Position numbers and translations under genes: made by a program | In this document: positions 10,140 through 20,089 of the stretch, piece by piece | Layout of the letters: each line of letters begins with the position of its first letter | Position numbering within the stretch: the stretch's first letter is position 1 | The notes under the pieces: model-generated | Told to the model about the DNA's origin: nothing | The model's database searches: none | The model's input: the letters and a program-made list of their open reading frames with translations, nothing else | Assembly (NCBI RefSeq): GCF_003206495.1 | Contig: NZ_NKUF01000020.1 | Span: forward strand, 1 to 54,442 | From: Gluconacetobacter entanii | GTDB taxonomy: Bacteria > Pseudomonadota > Alphaproteobacteria > Acetobacterales > Acetobacteraceae | DNA: 54,442 nucleotides | Direction of reading: 5' to 3'

Positions 10140-11240
10140 ATGTCCGCACATCCTTCCTCTGGCCTCGCCAAGGGCCGCGACTCCGTTTTCCCGGCCAGCG
10201 CGCATGACCGCCGCCGGGTCTCGAACTGGCTGTTCGCCATCTGCTTCATGCTGCTCGGCATGATCGCGCTCGGCGGGTATACCCGCCTGACGGGGTCGGG
10301 CCTGTCCATCATGGACTGGCGGCCGATCACCGGCATGATCCCGCCGCTGTCGCATGCGGAATGGGAACGGCAGTTCGAACTGTACAAGACCATCCCCCAG
10401 TACAAGATCCTGCATGACGGATTCGGCCTTGCCGGGTTCCAGCAGATCTTCTGGGCGGAATGGATCCACCGCTTCTGGGGGCGGTTGATGGGGATGGTCC
10501 TGCTGATCCCCCTGATCTGGTTCGCCGTCACCGGCGTCCTGTCGCGCCGCCTGATCGCGCGCCTGCTGCTGTTCTTCGTGCTGGGCGGACTGCAGGGTGC
10601 GATCGGGTGGTTCATGGTGGCCTCGGGCTTCAATCCCGACAGCACCGCCGTGGCGCCCGTGCGCCTCGTGCTGCATCTGTGCTGCGCCTTTGCGCTGTAT
10701 ATCGCCATCCTGTGGACCGCGCTTTCGACCCGTGCGCCGGAACCGGTGTTCATCCCCGCAACACCGGAGGTCGTGCGTATCCACCGCCTGGCGTGGGCCA
10801 TCTGCTGCATCATCGGCATTACCGTCATCGCGGGCGGGTTCACCGCCGGGACGCATGCGGGCTTTTCGTACAACACCTTCCCGCTGATGGACGGGCACCT
10901 GATCCCGGCGGGATATGCGCGACTGCATCCCTTCTGGCTCAACTGGTTCCAGAACATCCCCGCCATCCAGTTCGACCACCGCCTGCTGGCGACCGCCACG
11001 GCGATGCTGATCGGTGTGACGATCTTCCTTGGCCTGCGCACGCCAAAACTGGGCCGGCCCGCACAGGACGCGCTGATGCTGATGGGGTGGGTCGTGCTGC
11101 TGCAATATGCGCTGGGCGTGACCACGCTGCTGCTGGTGGTGCCGGTCTGGGCCGCCACGGTGCACCAGACCTGCGCCGCGCTGCTGCTGACCACCGCGAT
11201 CGTGGTGCTGCACCGCCTGCGCGGGGTTGGCCGGGTCTGA
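10140..11240 (+). CDS. ctaA: Heme A synthase (COX15/CtaA)
   Basis: Oxidises the C8 methyl of heme O to a formyl group, giving heme A for terminal oxidases. It has 366 residues with about eight transmembrane helices in two four-helix halves. Typical blocks are [21 protein letters not shown] and [14 protein letters not shown] in the first half, then [17 protein letters not shown] and the FDHR segment in the second; these supply the heme-ligating histidines. This is the type-2 (alphaproteobacterial/mitochondrial) form. It fits organisms that make heme-a-containing ubiquinol or cytochrome c oxidases. The ATG at 10140 is 88 bp from the divergent TVP38-type gene. Confidence 0.96.
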   Translation: MSAHPSSGLAKGRDSVFPASAHDRRRVSNWLFAICFMLLGMIALGGYTRLTGSGLSIMDWRPITGMIPPLSHAEWERQFELYKTIPQYKILHDGFGLAGFQQIFWAEWIHRFWGRLMGMVLLIPLIWFAVTGVLSRRLIARLLLFFVLGGLQGAIGWFMVASGFNPDSTAVAPVRLVLHLCCAFALYIAILWTALSTRAPEPVFIPATPEVVRIHRLAWAICCIIGITVIAGGFTAGTHAGFSYNTFPLMDGHLIPAGYARLHPFWLNWFQNIPAIQFDHRLLATATAMLIGVTIFLGLRTPKLGRPAQDALMLMGWVVLLQYALGVTTLLLVVPVWAATVHQTCAALLLTTAIVVLHRLRGVGRV

Positions 11241-11275
11241 CGCCTGATGGTGGGGTAACCGGCTGATAAAATAAT

Positions 11276-11320
11276 AAAAGTTCTGGGTGCCGCCTTTTTT
11301 TGAAAGGCGGCATTCTTTTA
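11276..11320. repeat. Double-hairpin intergenic repeat, partial copy
   Basis: AAAAGTTCTGGGTGCCGCC with a T-rich stem top and AAAGGCGGC: one arm of the family seen complete at 30270-30349. It lies 35 bp after the ctaA stop, between convergent ctaA and trehalase, and probably ends ctaA transcription. Confidence 0.7.
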
Positions 11321-11422
11321 TGACCGGCTGCCGCCTGACACTGTACCTGATGAACCGGGGTGCATGGGCCTGTGGTCCCTGCCGGGTCCGGGCAGGGCCC
11401 GCGATCCCGCCCCCTGACGCGC

Positions 11423-14263
11423 TTAATGCGCGACAGGTTGTGATGCGGCGGAATTATCCTTTGGCACATCGGTGATATGCGGCGGCAGGGTTGGCGTGGC
11501 CTCGTCCTGCTGCGCCTTCGGCTGCGCGGCAGGAGCAGCACTCCCCGGCGGCACGGCCGAAGCCCCCGCTGGCGGCTGCGCAGCCGGAGCCGGGGAGGCA
11601 GCCGTGGAGGTCGCGGGCGCAACCGCGTCCTGCGCCCCGGCCGCATGATCGGCGGCAGGTGCCGCAGGTGCGGTGGCGGGGGGCTGCGCCGTTGCCTGTG
11701 CCTGTGCGCCAGAGGACGTATCGGCGGGCGCGGGCGCGGCGGCCGATTTTGACGCGGCCTCCGCAGGGGTGGCCGCTGTCGGAGTCGCCGTTGCAGGGGC
11801 GGGCGTCGGGGGTGCGGACGGCTGGACCGGCGGCGCGCTCGACGGCGGGGTGGGCGCGCTTTCGCCCACGCTCGACACCTGCGGCAGGGACGGCGTCGGC
11901 GCGACCGGGCGCGGCGTCAGGGTCGTGGTCGGCAGGTTGTAGCTGTTGATCGTGGCCTTGTCGCTCTGCACGCCATAGGCGTTCATGGGTGGCAGAGCAT
12001 GGGCCACCGGACGGTCCGGCAGGTCGGCGGCCGGGTTATGATCCAGCACCACGCGGGTATTCTGCGGGTAACGGTCCATCAGGCCCAACAGCGTGCCATT
12101 GGTCCAGCCAAAGCCGATCTGCATCGGGTATTCGCCACCACCCTTGCCCCCCTTGGGGCTGATATAGGGGTTGGAGACGTCATATTTTTCCAGCAGCACG
12201 CCCGATTTTTCGTACGTGCCGATCACGCGCCCCATCCAGCGCGCGGCAATGTCGCTGGCCAGTTCGTCGTACCCGTACTGGTTCAGGCCCTTGACCGCCA
12301 TCCACTGCAGCGGGGCCCAGCCATTGGGGGCGTCCCACTGCTGCCCGCTGTTGGTGCGTTCGGTGGCGATCAGGCCCCCGACCTTCAGCAGGTTCTTGCG
12401 GATCGTCTCCGCCACGGCCTTGGCCTGTTCGGGGGTCGACATCTGCAGGAACAGCGGCATGGCCGTCGCCCCCGACAGGATGGAGGTCGATTCGCCCTTC
12501 TTCCAGTCATAGTCGATATAGGCGGCGCGACGTTCATCCCACAGGATGCGCTGCATGGCGGCGACCCGTTCGTCCGCGATCTTCGCATACCGTGCGGACG
12601 CTTCCTTGTCCCCCTTCAGGGCATAGGCATGCGACAGCGTCTGCGCCAGATGCGGGATCAGGCAGTTCAGTTCCACCGTCAGCAGTTCCGTCGTGTGGAT
12701 GGTTGACAGCGTATGCCCGTCCGCCAGCCAGCGCGAGGAGAAGTCCCATCCCGTTTCCGACCCGGCGCGCAGGTCACGATAGACCTCCTCCGGCTTGCGC
12801 GCCGACTGCGACGCCGCCGTGGCGAGGTCTTCGGGATAGCTTTCGTCGCGCGGCGAATCGCGATCATCCCAGTGGCGGTTCATCACCGTCCCGTCGGGCA
12901 GGCGCACGACATGCCGGTACGCCCCGCCCGGTGCGACCGAATCCGCGCCATCCATCCAGTAGTCATATTCCGCCTGCAGTTCCGGCAGGAACGTGGTGTA
13001 GGCGATCTGCCCGTCATGCATCGCCAGCAGATCGACCATCAGGGAGAAGAACGGCGCCTGCGAACGGCTGAGGTAATAGGTGCGGCTACCGTTGGGGATA
13101 TGGCCATAGCGGTCGATCATCGATGCCATGTCGCGCACCATGTCGCGCATCAGGTCGATCTTCCCGTCTTCATACAGGCCGATCATGGTGAAGTAGCTGT
13201 CCCAGTAATACAGTTCGCTGAAACGGCCACCGGGCACGACATAGGTATAGGGCAGCGGTAGCTGCGACGAGTACTGCACCTGCGTGTCGGGCGGACGCTG
13301 CAGCACGTCCCACATGCCCATGATGTAATCGCGCACGTTTTCATTGGGGCTGCGCTGGTAGGTGACGGTCTTGCGTTCCGGCAGGGTGAAATGCTGGCTG
13401 ACGAAATCCTTCAGCACGAAATCCGGGCGCACCTTCGCCGCCCTGTACTGCGCCAGCAGGTCCTCGGGCGACTCGTCGGGGATGGCGTCCACCGCCGTCT
13501 TGGCGTCGGTATAGATATGCGCGCGGGCAATATCCTCGAACAGGCCGTCAAGCACGACCGATGGCGGGCGCAGGTCCTGCGTGATGGTCACCGGCGCCGC
13601 CGCCTCCGTCAGCAGGGCATTGGCGGGGGGAACCATGTGCGAGCCGGCAAGTTCCTCCCTGTGCCCGTCCTGTGGCGTGGGGGCAAGGATGCCTGCGGGC
13701 GTATCGACATGGGCCGCGGGCGACGTCGCCTTCGTGCCATCGGCGGCGGTGGCGGACGGTGCGGATGCCGGGACCGCCATGCCCTCGCCCCCCAGTCCCT
13801 GCGGCGTCGGCGCGGCATAGGAATCGTCATCCGGCGTTGTCGCGGCAGGTGGGGCCGCAGGCGCGGAAGCCGCCGGGGACACGGCGGGCGTCGATGCAGG
13901 CGCGGGGGTGGCAGGCGTGGAAGATGCGGCGGGAGCAGCGGGAGACGGCGTGGCAGGCGGCGGCGCGGCGGCGGCTGGCGCGGGCGCCGTGACCGGGGGC
14001 GTGCCGGAAGCCGTAGCAGACGCCGCCGGAGCGGACACCGGGGGCATCATCGGACCTGCCGCTACTGTCCCTTCCGCATGGGGCTGCGCGGGGACGGCGG
14101 GGACGGAAGCGGCAGGGAGAGATGCTGCGACGGAAGCCTGCGAAGGGATTGGTGCGTCCTGACGGACTTCCTGCGAAAGGGCTGGACTCACTGATGACAC
14201 GAGCGCGACCAGCGCGGTGCCGGCGCAGCACGCGGCCGGACGCGACAGGGCCGAACCGGCCAT
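11423..14263 (-). CDS. treA: Periplasmic trehalase (GH37) with long Ala/Pro arms
   Basis: Hydrolyses trehalose to two glucoses. Both GH37 signatures are present, PGGRFSELYYWDSYF and QWDAPNGWAP. The general acid Asp lies in ETGWDFSSRW and the base Glu in LLEKYDV. The catalytic domain spans about 500 residues in the middle. On either side are very unusual low-complexity Ala/Pro/Ser/Thr arms: about 190 residues after the signal peptide and about 180 at the C-terminus. The total of 946 residues compares with about 550 for typical bacterial TreA. The ATG at 14263 gives a plausible signal peptide (hydrophobic core then PALSQ). The frame is open to 14335, and a GTG at 14278 is another option. Confidence 0.93.
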   Translation of the reverse strand: MAGSALSRPAACCAGTALVALVSSVSPALSQEVRQDAPIPSQASVAASLPAASVPAVPAQPHAEGTVAAGPMMPPVSAPAASATASGTPPVTAPAPAAAAPPPATPSPAAPAASSTPATPAPASTPAVSPAASAPAAPPAATTPDDDSYAAPTPQGLGGEGMAVPASAPSATAADGTKATSPAAHVDTPAGILAPTPQDGHREELAGSHMVPPANALLTEAAAPVTITQDLRPPSVVLDGLFEDIARAHIYTDAKTAVDAIPDESPEDLLAQYRAAKVRPDFVLKDFVSQHFTLPERKTVTYQRSPNENVRDYIMGMWDVLQRPPDTQVQYSSQLPLPYTYVVPGGRFSELYYWDSYFTMIGLYEDGKIDLMRDMVRDMASMIDRYGHIPNGSRTYYLSRSQAPFFSLMVDLLAMHDGQIAYTTFLPELQAEYDYWMDGADSVAPGGAYRHVVRLPDGTVMNRHWDDRDSPRDESYPEDLATAASQSARKPEEVYRDLRAGSETGWDFSSRWLADGHTLSTIHTTELLTVELNCLIPHLAQTLSHAYALKGDKEASARYAKIADERVAAMQRILWDERRAAYIDYDWKKGESTSILSGATAMPLFLQMSTPEQAKAVAETIRKNLLKVGGLIATERTNSGQQWDAPNGWAPLQWMAVKGLNQYGYDELASDIAARWMGRVIGTYEKSGVLLEKYDVSNPYISPKGGKGGGEYPMQIGFGWTNGTLLGLMDRYPQNTRVVLDHNPAADLPDRPVAHALPPMNAYGVQSDKATINSYNLPTTTLTPRPVAPTPSLPQVSSVGESAPTPPSSAPPVQPSAPPTPAPATATPTAATPAEAASKSAAAPAPADTSSGAQAQATAQPPATAPAAPAADHAAGAQDAVAPATSTAASPAPAAQPPAGASAVPPGSAAPAAQPKAQQDEATPTLPPHITDVPKDNSAASQPVAH

Positions 14264-14575
14264 GAGGGAAACATTCACGAGACGTCTGAACTCCACGCTG
14301 TTGGGACCGCATATACCCCACACCATGCCCTGCATGCGAAGGGAACGAAAAGAAAAACCGCCTACATGGAGGGAAGTTCATTTTTTATTGTGTCCAGTTT
14401 ATGTCCAGTTCATGTTGCGCCCCTTTTCCGCCGCATCCGCGATGTACGGTTTCGTCCCGACGGCAATGGCATTATGATTCGGGGGCATGGCCATGCACGC
14501 CCCGCCCTTCCCGCGTCGCACGACGCCCTGCCACCGGGGCGTGGCCACGTTCCCGTTACCCGCGGAGTATTCCCG
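14264..14575. other. Divergent intergenic region between treA and tldD
   Basis: 312 bp without a supported gene. It must hold the promoters of treA (minus) and tldD (plus). A short tandem repeat, TGTCCAGTTTA then TGTCCAGTTCA, is visible at about 14391-14412. I see no clear promoter boxes, and reading frames crossing the region show no recognisable protein. Confidence 0.5.
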
Positions 14576-16033
14576 ATGTCGCCTGACCCCACCCCGTCCC
14601 CCCTGGCCACCACGGACAGCCTGTTTTTCGAACGCGCCGACGCACGCCTTGGCCGGACGGAGGCCGAACGCCTTGTCCAGCAGGCGCTGTCGGGCATGGA
14701 TGACGGCGAACTGTTCCTGGAATACCGCGAAAGCGAGATGATCTCCCTCGACGAGGGGGTGATCCGTTCGGCAACCTTCGACACCTCCTCCGGCTTTGGC
14801 CTGCGTGCGGTGATCGACCAGGAAACCGGATTCGCCCATTCGGACGAAATCAGCGAAAGCGCCATCCGCCGCGCCGGTGAAACCGTGGCGCAGATCCGCG
14901 CGGGACGCAGCGGCACGCTGGCGGTGGGGCCGCAGGCGACGAACCACCGGCTTTACCCCACCCTCAACCCGCTGGGGGAGACGGACTTCGCCTCACGCGC
15001 GGCGTTGCTGTCGGAACTCGACGCCTATGCCCGCGCGCGCGACCCGCGCGTGGTGCAGGTCATGGCGTCGCTGTCGGCGCAGTGGCAGGCGGTGCAGATC
15101 ATCCGTCCCGACGGGCAGCGCGTGGCCGACATCCGCCCGCTGGTGCGCATGAATGTCTCGGTCGTGGTGGAAAAGGACGGCCGCCGCGAAAGTGGCGGGC
15201 ACGGGCTTGGCGGGCGGTATGCCTATACCCGCCTGCTGGATGCCGCCGTGTGGAAACCCGCCGTGGACGAGGCGCTGCGCATGGCGCTCGTCAACCTTGA
15301 CGCCGCCCCGGCGCCTGCGGGGGAAATGGAGGTCGTGCTGGGCGCAGGCTGGCCCGGCATCCTGCTGCATGAGGCCGTGGGCCATGGGCTGGAGGGAGAT
15401 TTCAACCGCAAGGGCACCTCCGCCTTCGCCGGCCTGATGGGCCAGCGCGTGGCTGCTCCCGGCGTGACGGTGGTCGATGACGGCACCCTGCCCGAACGTC
15501 GCGGCAGCCTGACGGTCGATGATGAGGGCACGCCCACGGGCCGCACCGTCATGATCGAGGACGGGATCCTGACCGGCTACCTCCAGGACCGGCTGAACGC
15601 GCGCCTGATGGGGGTACGGCCCACCGGGAACGGACGGCGCGAATCCTATGCCCATGCGCCCCTGCCGCGCATGACCAACACCATCATGCTGGGCGGTGAC
15701 GCCACGACGGAGGACATGATCCGCACGACGAAGCGCGGGCTGTACGCCGTCAATTTCGGCGGCGGGCAGGTGGACATCACCTCCGGCAAGTTCGTCTTCG
15801 CCGCGTCGGAAGCCTACCTGATCGAAGACGGGAAGATCACCACACCGGTCCGTGGCGCGACCCTGATCGGCAATGGCGCTGATGCGATGACCAAGGTCAC
15901 CATGATCGGGCAGGAACCCGCCCTTGACCCCGGGATCGGCACCTGTGGCAAGTCCGGGCAGGGCGTACCGGTGGGCGTGGGACAGCCGACGCTGAAGATG
16001 ACCGGCCTGACGATCGGCGGCACGGGCGGCTGA
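14576..16033 (+). CDS. tldD: Metalloprotease TldD
   Basis: The TldD half of the TldD/TldE (PmbA) protease, known for degrading unfolded peptides, maturing microcin B17 and degrading CcdA. It has 485 residues, normal length. The zinc motif HEAVGH is at residues 265-270. The C-terminal block GTCGKSGQGVPVGVGQP and the MTNTIMLGG segment are typical. The ATG at 14576 has GGAG about 10 bases upstream; an in-frame extension to 14366 adds only unrelated sequence. No tldE is nearby, which is usual as the two genes are often unlinked. Confidence 0.95.
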   Translation: MSPDPTPSPLATTDSLFFERADARLGRTEAERLVQQALSGMDDGELFLEYRESEMISLDEGVIRSATFDTSSGFGLRAVIDQETGFAHSDEISESAIRRAGETVAQIRAGRSGTLAVGPQATNHRLYPTLNPLGETDFASRAALLSELDAYARARDPRVVQVMASLSAQWQAVQIIRPDGQRVADIRPLVRMNVSVVVEKDGRRESGGHGLGGRYAYTRLLDAAVWKPAVDEALRMALVNLDAAPAPAGEMEVVLGAGWPGILLHEAVGHGLEGDFNRKGTSAFAGLMGQRVAAPGVTVVDDGTLPERRGSLTVDDEGTPTGRTVMIEDGILTGYLQDRLNARLMGVRPTGNGRRESYAHAPLPRMTNTIMLGGDATTEDMIRTTKRGLYAVNFGGGQVDITSGKFVFAASEAYLIEDGKITTPVRGATLIGNGADAMTKVTMIGQEPALDPGIGTCGKSGQGVPVGVGQPTLKMTGLTIGGTGG

Positions 16034-16056
16034 CCCCCGCGCCGGGTCGTCCGGAA

Positions 16057-16109
16057 GTCATGGTTTCCAAAGGGCAATGCCCTTTGGCGGGTTTCAGGGC
16101 AGAGCCCTG
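16057..16109. repeat. 53-bp palindromic repeat, family 2, copy A
   Basis: GTCATGGTTTCC, then the palindrome CCAAAGGGCAATGCCCTTTGG, then CGGGTTTCAGGGCAGAGCCCTG. Its near-exact reverse complement is at 21891-21943. Both copies sit directly beside a member of the double-hairpin family. It follows the tldD stop. Confidence 0.8.
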
Positions 16110-16117
16110 AGGAGAAA

Positions 16118-16161
16118 GTGCCTTTTGAAGCTTTTAAAAAAAAGCTTCACCAAAAACTTCT
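16118..16161. repeat. Double-hairpin intergenic repeat, partial copy
   Basis: The GAAGCTTTT / AAAAGCTTC hairpin and the trailing CACCAAAAACTT edge of the family described at 30270-30349. It lies between convergent tldD and pdxJ, its last bases touching the pdxJ stop codon. Confidence 0.75.
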
Positions 16162-16951
16162 ATCCGTCATCTTCCATGGGGGAGGCCGCCCCGTCCTGCT
16201 CCGTCCTGTTACGGGCATGGGCCATCAGGCCCTTCATGTGACGGATGACGACGGGCAGGCCATCGAAAATCGCCTGCCCGATCAGGAAATGACCGATATT
16301 GAGTTCAACGATTTCCGGCCGCGCGGCAATCGGTGCGACATTGTCGTAACTCAGCCCATGGCCCGCATGCACCTCCAGCCCCATGGATGCGGCCAGCGTC
16401 GCCCCACGGGCGATCCGCGCCAGTTCACGCACCTGCGCATCCTCGCCCACGGCCCCGGCATAGGCCCCGGTATGCAGTTCCACCACCGCCGCGCCAACGC
16501 GCGTGGCCGCCGCGATCTGTTCCGCATCCGGGTCGATGAACAGGGAGACACGTATCCCCGCATCCCGAAGGCGCGCGACATGCGCGGACAGCGCCGTCTC
16601 CGTCCCCGCGACATCAAGGCCGCCCTCTGTCGTGACTTCCTCTCGCCGTTCGGGAACAAGGCAGCACGCATGCGGGCGCAGGCTGGTGGCGATCCCGACC
16701 ATCTCTGGCGTTGCGGCCATTTCCATGTTCAGCGGGATCGCCAGTTCCGCGCGCAGGCGTGACAGGTCACGGTCGCGGATATGCCGCCGGTCCTCCCGCA
16801 GATGGGCGGTAATGCCGTCCGCACCCGCCGCCTGCGCCAGCAGGGCCGCGCGCACGGGGTCCGGGTCGGCCCCGCCGCGCGCATTCCGCACGGTGGCGAC
16901 ATGGTCGATATTCACACCCAGACGCTGCGGGTGACGCGGGAAAGATGTCAT
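16160..16951 (-). CDS. pdxJ: Pyridoxine 5'-phosphate synthase
   Basis: Last ring-forming step of DXP-dependent vitamin B6 synthesis, condensing 1-deoxyxylulose 5-phosphate with 3-amino-2-oxopropyl phosphate, the product of PdxA. It is a TIM barrel of 263 residues. Conserved blocks are [17 protein letters not shown] (N-terminal, with catalytic His), [30 protein letters not shown] and [10 protein letters not shown]. Its start overlaps the pdxA stop by 4 bp (ATGA at 16951-16948), so pdxA-pdxJ form a coupled operon of sequential steps. Confidence 0.97.
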   Translation of the reverse strand: MTSFPRHPQRLGVNIDHVATVRNARGGADPDPVRAALLAQAAGADGITAHLREDRRHIRDRDLSRLRAELAIPLNMEMAATPEMVGIATSLRPHACCLVPERREEVTTEGGLDVAGTETALSAHVARLRDAGIRVSLFIDPDAEQIAAATRVGAAVVELHTGAYAGAVGEDAQVRELARIARGATLAASMGLEVHAGHGLSYDNVAPIAARPEIVELNIGHFLIGQAIFDGLPVVIRHMKGLMAHARNRTEQDGAASPMEDDG

Positions 16952-17928
16952 GACCTGTTCCTGTGTACTGCCATTTCGGCGGCCATGCGCATCGCCGCCA
17001 CCAGGCTTGACGGGTCGGCGGTGCCATGGCCCGCGATATCAAAGGCCGTGCCGTGATCGGGGGACGTGCGGATGACCGGCAGGCCGAGCGTCACATTCAC
17101 CCCCTGCGCCATGTCCAGTGTCTTGAGCGGGATCAGTCCCTGGTCATGGTACATGCACATCGCCACATCATAACGCGCGCGCGCCGTGGGCGTGAACATC
17201 GTATCGGGCGGCCACGGGCCGGTGATGTCCATGCCCTCCGCCCGCAGGGCCTCGATCGCGGGGATGATGATGTCGCGTTCTTCCGTGCCCATCGTGCCGC
17301 CCTCGCCCGCATGCGGGTTGAGGCCCGCAACCGCGATGCGTGGTGCATCAATGCCGAAATCCCGGCGCAGCGCGGCATGCGTAGTGCGCGTCGCACGGAT
17401 GATGCCCGATGTATCCAGTTCCGCAATCGCCCGGCGCAGCGCGACATGGACCGTCACCGGCACCACCCGCAGGTACGGGCAGGCCAGCATCATGACCTCG
17501 CGCCCCGGCGCATCACACAGTTCACCCAGATATTCGGTATGGCCCGGATGAGGAAAACCCGCCCGGCGCAGCACGACCTTGCTGATGGGATTGGTGACGA
17601 CGCCCGCGACCTCCCCCGACAGCGCCATGCACACGGCGCGCGCGATGCTGCCGGTGATGGCCCCGGCATTGGCGCTGTCGGGATGGCCCGGCGTCACCGG
17701 GGCGGCAAGCGACAGCGGCAGGACGGGAATCGCGTCGGCAAATGCAGCGCGCGCCGCCGCCACGTCAGGCACCACGCGCACCTGCCCCCCCGCGCGGGTC
17801 AGGATATCGGGATCACCGATCACGACGAAGGCCGGACCCTGCCGGTGCAGCGCGCGCCACGCGCCCACCGTGATTTCCGGGCCGATCCCCGCCGGGTCGC
17901 CCATCGTCAGGGCCAGCATGTCGGACAT
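16948..17928 (-). CDS. pdxA: 4-hydroxythreonine-4-phosphate dehydrogenase
   Basis: NAD-dependent oxidation of 4-phosphohydroxythreonine in vitamin B6 synthesis, feeding PdxJ. It has 326 residues, normal length. It shows [11 protein letters not shown] near the N-terminus and the metal-ligand histidines in [19 protein letters not shown] and [12 protein letters not shown]. It precedes pdxJ with a 4-bp overlap and follows the M20 peptidase stop by 18 bp on the same strand, so all three may be cotranscribed. Confidence 0.97.
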   Translation of the reverse strand: MSDMLALTMGDPAGIGPEITVGAWRALHRQGPAFVVIGDPDILTRAGGQVRVVPDVAAARAAFADAIPVLPLSLAAPVTPGHPDSANAGAITGSIARAVCMALSGEVAGVVTNPISKVVLRRAGFPHPGHTEYLGELCDAPGREVMMLACPYLRVVPVTVHVALRRAIAELDTSGIIRATRTTHAALRRDFGIDAPRIAVAGLNPHAGEGGTMGTEERDIIIPAIEALRAEGMDITGPWPPDTMFTPTARARYDVAMCMYHDQGLIPLKTLDMAQGVNVTLGLPVIRTSPDHGTAFDIAGHGTADPSSLVAAMRMAAEMAVHRNRS

Positions 17929-17946
17929 CGGCCGTACCTCCCGTCG

Positions 17947-19356
17947 TCAGCCCTGCGCCCCTGCCGCGATGGCGTGCAGGATGCGCACCCACGACCGGAT
18001 GCCCTTGTGGAAGGAGACGAGGTCATATTTCTCGTCCGGGGAATGGGCGCGGTCATCATCCTGCGCGAACCCGATCAGCAGCGCGGACATGCCAAGGATG
18101 TTGCGCATGTCCGCGGCGACGGGAATGGACCCGCCACATCCGATGGTGACGGCAGGCACGCCCCATTCCGCCCCCAGCGCCGCAATGGCCGGACGCAGGC
18201 CGGTGGCGTCATCGGCCACGACACACGCGCCCGACCCGCCATGGGGGGCGAATTCCACCGTGCAGTCCTGTGGCAGGGCGGCGCGCACATGGCTGCAGAA
18301 GCTTTCGCGCACCCGCACCGGGTCCTGCCCCGCGACAAGGCTGAACGACACCTTGGCCGACGCCATCGCGGGCAGGACCGTCTTGAACCCCTCCCCCGTA
18401 TAGCCGCCGGAAATGCCGTTGATCTCGAAACTCGGGCGGCACCATGTCTGCTCTATGGCGGTGTAGCCCTTCTCCCCCGCAGGCTGCGACAGGCCGACCG
18501 CACCGAGGAAGGTCGCGTCATCGGGCGCGATCTCGCGCCAGCGCGCGCGCAGTTCGGGGGAAGGTTCGCGCACGCCTTCGTAAAATCCCGGCAGCGTGAC
18601 GCGACCGCTTTCATGATCCCGCACGGAGGCAAGGATCGTGCACAGCAGTTCGATCGGGTTGCGCGCGGCATTGCCGTAAATGCCCGAATGCAGGTCGCGC
18701 GTGGCGCATTTCAGGGTCACCTCCTCCCCCACCATGCCGCGCAGGGCGGTGGTGACGGCGGGTGTCGCGCCCAGCATGCCGGTATCGCAGATCAGGCCGA
18801 TATCGGCGGCGAGTTCGTCGCGATGTTCCATCAGGAACGGCACGAGGTTGGGGCCGCCGCTTTCCTCCTCCCCCTCGATGACGAGGGAGATGCGCACCGG
18901 CATCGTACCCCGTGTCGCGCGAATGGCGCGCAGGGCCTCGATGAAGGTCATGACCTGTCCCTTGTCGTCGGACGCGCCGCGCGCGACGATCTGGCGCGCG
19001 CCGTCATCGCGCGTCACCATGACGGGTTCGAACGGGTCGCTGTGCCACAGGTTCAGCGGATCGACAGGCTGCACGTCGTAATGGCCATAGAACAGGACAT
19101 GCGGGCCTTCGGGCGGGGTGCGGTCATGGGCGACGACCACCGGATGGCCCGGCGTTTCGCACACGCGGGCGGAAAAACCGATCTCCTCAAGCTCACGGCA
19201 CAGCCACTGCGCCGCCGCACGGCAGTCGCCGGCATGTTCGGGCCGGGTGGAGACACTGGGAATACGCAGCAGGCCGAACAGGCGCGACAGGCTTTCCTCA
19301 AGCGCGCGATCGACATGATCGAGCACAGGCGTCAGGTCAGTGGAAAGGTCGGTCAT
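17947..19356 (-). CDS. M20-family dipeptidase
   Basis: A zinc aminoacyl-dipeptidase of the M20 (carnosinase/CNDP-like) family, 469 residues. The metal-binding residues are in place: His in YGHYDVQP, Asp in ASDDKG, the Glu pair in EGEEESGG, Asp in CDTGM and His near the C-terminus in RAHSPDEKYDL. LHSGIYG marks the dimerisation (lid) domain. The ATG at 19356 has AGGA upstream and starts just before the first helix. The frame is open to 19578, but that extension translates the intergenic repeat. The gene lies directly upstream of pdxA; no functional link to B6 is evident. Confidence 0.9.
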   Translation of the reverse strand: MTDLSTDLTPVLDHVDRALEESLSRLFGLLRIPSVSTRPEHAGDCRAAAQWLCRELEEIGFSARVCETPGHPVVVAHDRTPPEGPHVLFYGHYDVQPVDPLNLWHSDPFEPVMVTRDDGARQIVARGASDDKGQVMTFIEALRAIRATRGTMPVRISLVIEGEEESGGPNLVPFLMEHRDELAADIGLICDTGMLGATPAVTTALRGMVGEEVTLKCATRDLHSGIYGNAARNPIELLCTILASVRDHESGRVTLPGFYEGVREPSPELRARWREIAPDDATFLGAVGLSQPAGEKGYTAIEQTWCRPSFEINGISGGYTGEGFKTVLPAMASAKVSFSLVAGQDPVRVRESFCSHVRAALPQDCTVEFAPHGGSGACVVADDATGLRPAIAALGAEWGVPAVTIGCGGSIPVAADMRNILGMSALLIGFAQDDDRAHSPDEKYDLVSFHKGIRSWVRILHAIAAGAQG

Positions 19357-19492
19357 CGGTCCTGGGATCCTTGCTGCTTTGGTCTGGTGCTGCGTTACCG
19401 CAACGCGCGCGACTGTGCGAATGATGCCATGAAAATGCAATCCCGCCGGATGACTGCCTGAAATGCCGTTTCCAACAGGGTGTACAGATATG

Positions 19493-19572
19493 AAAAGTTT
19501 TTGGTGAAGCTTTTTCCAAAAAGCTTCAAAGAACGCCGCCTTTTTGAAAAAAGCCGGCACCCAAAAACTTTT
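19493..19572. repeat. Double-hairpin intergenic repeat, full copy
   Basis: AAAAGTTTTTGGTG edge, AAGCTTTTTCC/AAAAAGCTT hairpin, GCCGCCTTTTT/AAAAAGCCGGC hairpin (one mismatch), then CACCCAAAAACTTTT closing edge. It lies between two minus-strand genes, upstream of the M20 peptidase. Confidence 0.9.
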
Positions 19573-19618
19573 ATTCATTTTATCAGCGGGTTATTTTAAA
19601 TACCACGCGGATGCCGGA

Positions 19619-19909
19619 TCAGAAGAACTGCCCCCGCAGGAAGCCCAGCGCGGGCAGCGGACGCCATGCGCGTGGCAGGTCGGTGCGCCGCACGGGGCGG
19701 ATGTCATAGACGGGCACGGGCTGCCCCGACTGCCGCAGGAACGCGCGATAGGCCGCGACCTGCTGCATGCGCCATTCGCAATCCGCAAGCGCCGCCTGCC
19801 GCGTGGCATAGATGCTGGCGATACGCGTGCGCCGCCCCAATGTTGCGACCACGCCCCACATCCCGTCGTCCCGACGGGCGGTGGCGCCAAAGGCAATGAC
19901 TTTTCCCAT
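19619..19909 (-). CDS. Small uncharacterised protein
   Basis: A 96-residue soluble basic protein that I do not recognise. It begins MGKVIAFG and has a run of short charged helices, ending in a Leu/Pro/Phe tail (ALGFLRGQFF). The ATG at 19909 is chosen because AAAGGGG lies about seven bases upstream; an upstream ATG at 19981 is possible. Codon use matches its neighbours, so it is probably a genuine gene. It is divergent from lapA, with about 180 bp between the starts. Confidence 0.55.
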   Translation of the reverse strand: MGKVIAFGATARRDDGMWGVVATLGRRTRIASIYATRQAALADCEWRMQQVAAYRAFLRQSGQPVPVYDIRPVRRTDLPRAWRPLPALGFLRGQFF

Positions 19910-20089
19910 TGCGCCCCTTTCCACCGCGCCATCATGGCGCAAGCCGCGCCATTCCGGCAATCCGAACATCCACGACATCATGTTGCATCGGCCGGATCAA
20001 GCTTTCATGCTGTCACAAACATTGTGACCACACCGCCCCGACAGGGTTTTCCTTGCAGGGGAAAATCCTTGACGCTAGGGAAGCGCATC

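Noticed and set aside
9240-11213. A 657-residue frame extending the TVP38-type protein upstream
   Set aside because: The extra N-terminal half is antisense to ctaA and is Gln/His/Arg-rich shadow; only the part to about 10052 is protein-like.
11490-11900. Plus-strand frames antisense to the treA C-terminal arm
   Set aside because: Low-complexity shadow of the Ala/Pro-coding GC-rich tract.
17026-19461. An 811-residue open frame on the plus strand
   Set aside because: Antisense to pdxA and the M20 peptidase, with no recognisable domains and shadow-like composition.
19493-19578. N-terminal extension of the M20 peptidase (KSFWVPAFFKK...)
   Set aside because: It translates the double-hairpin repeat; similar KLF/KKLHQK peptides arise from every copy of the element and are artefacts.
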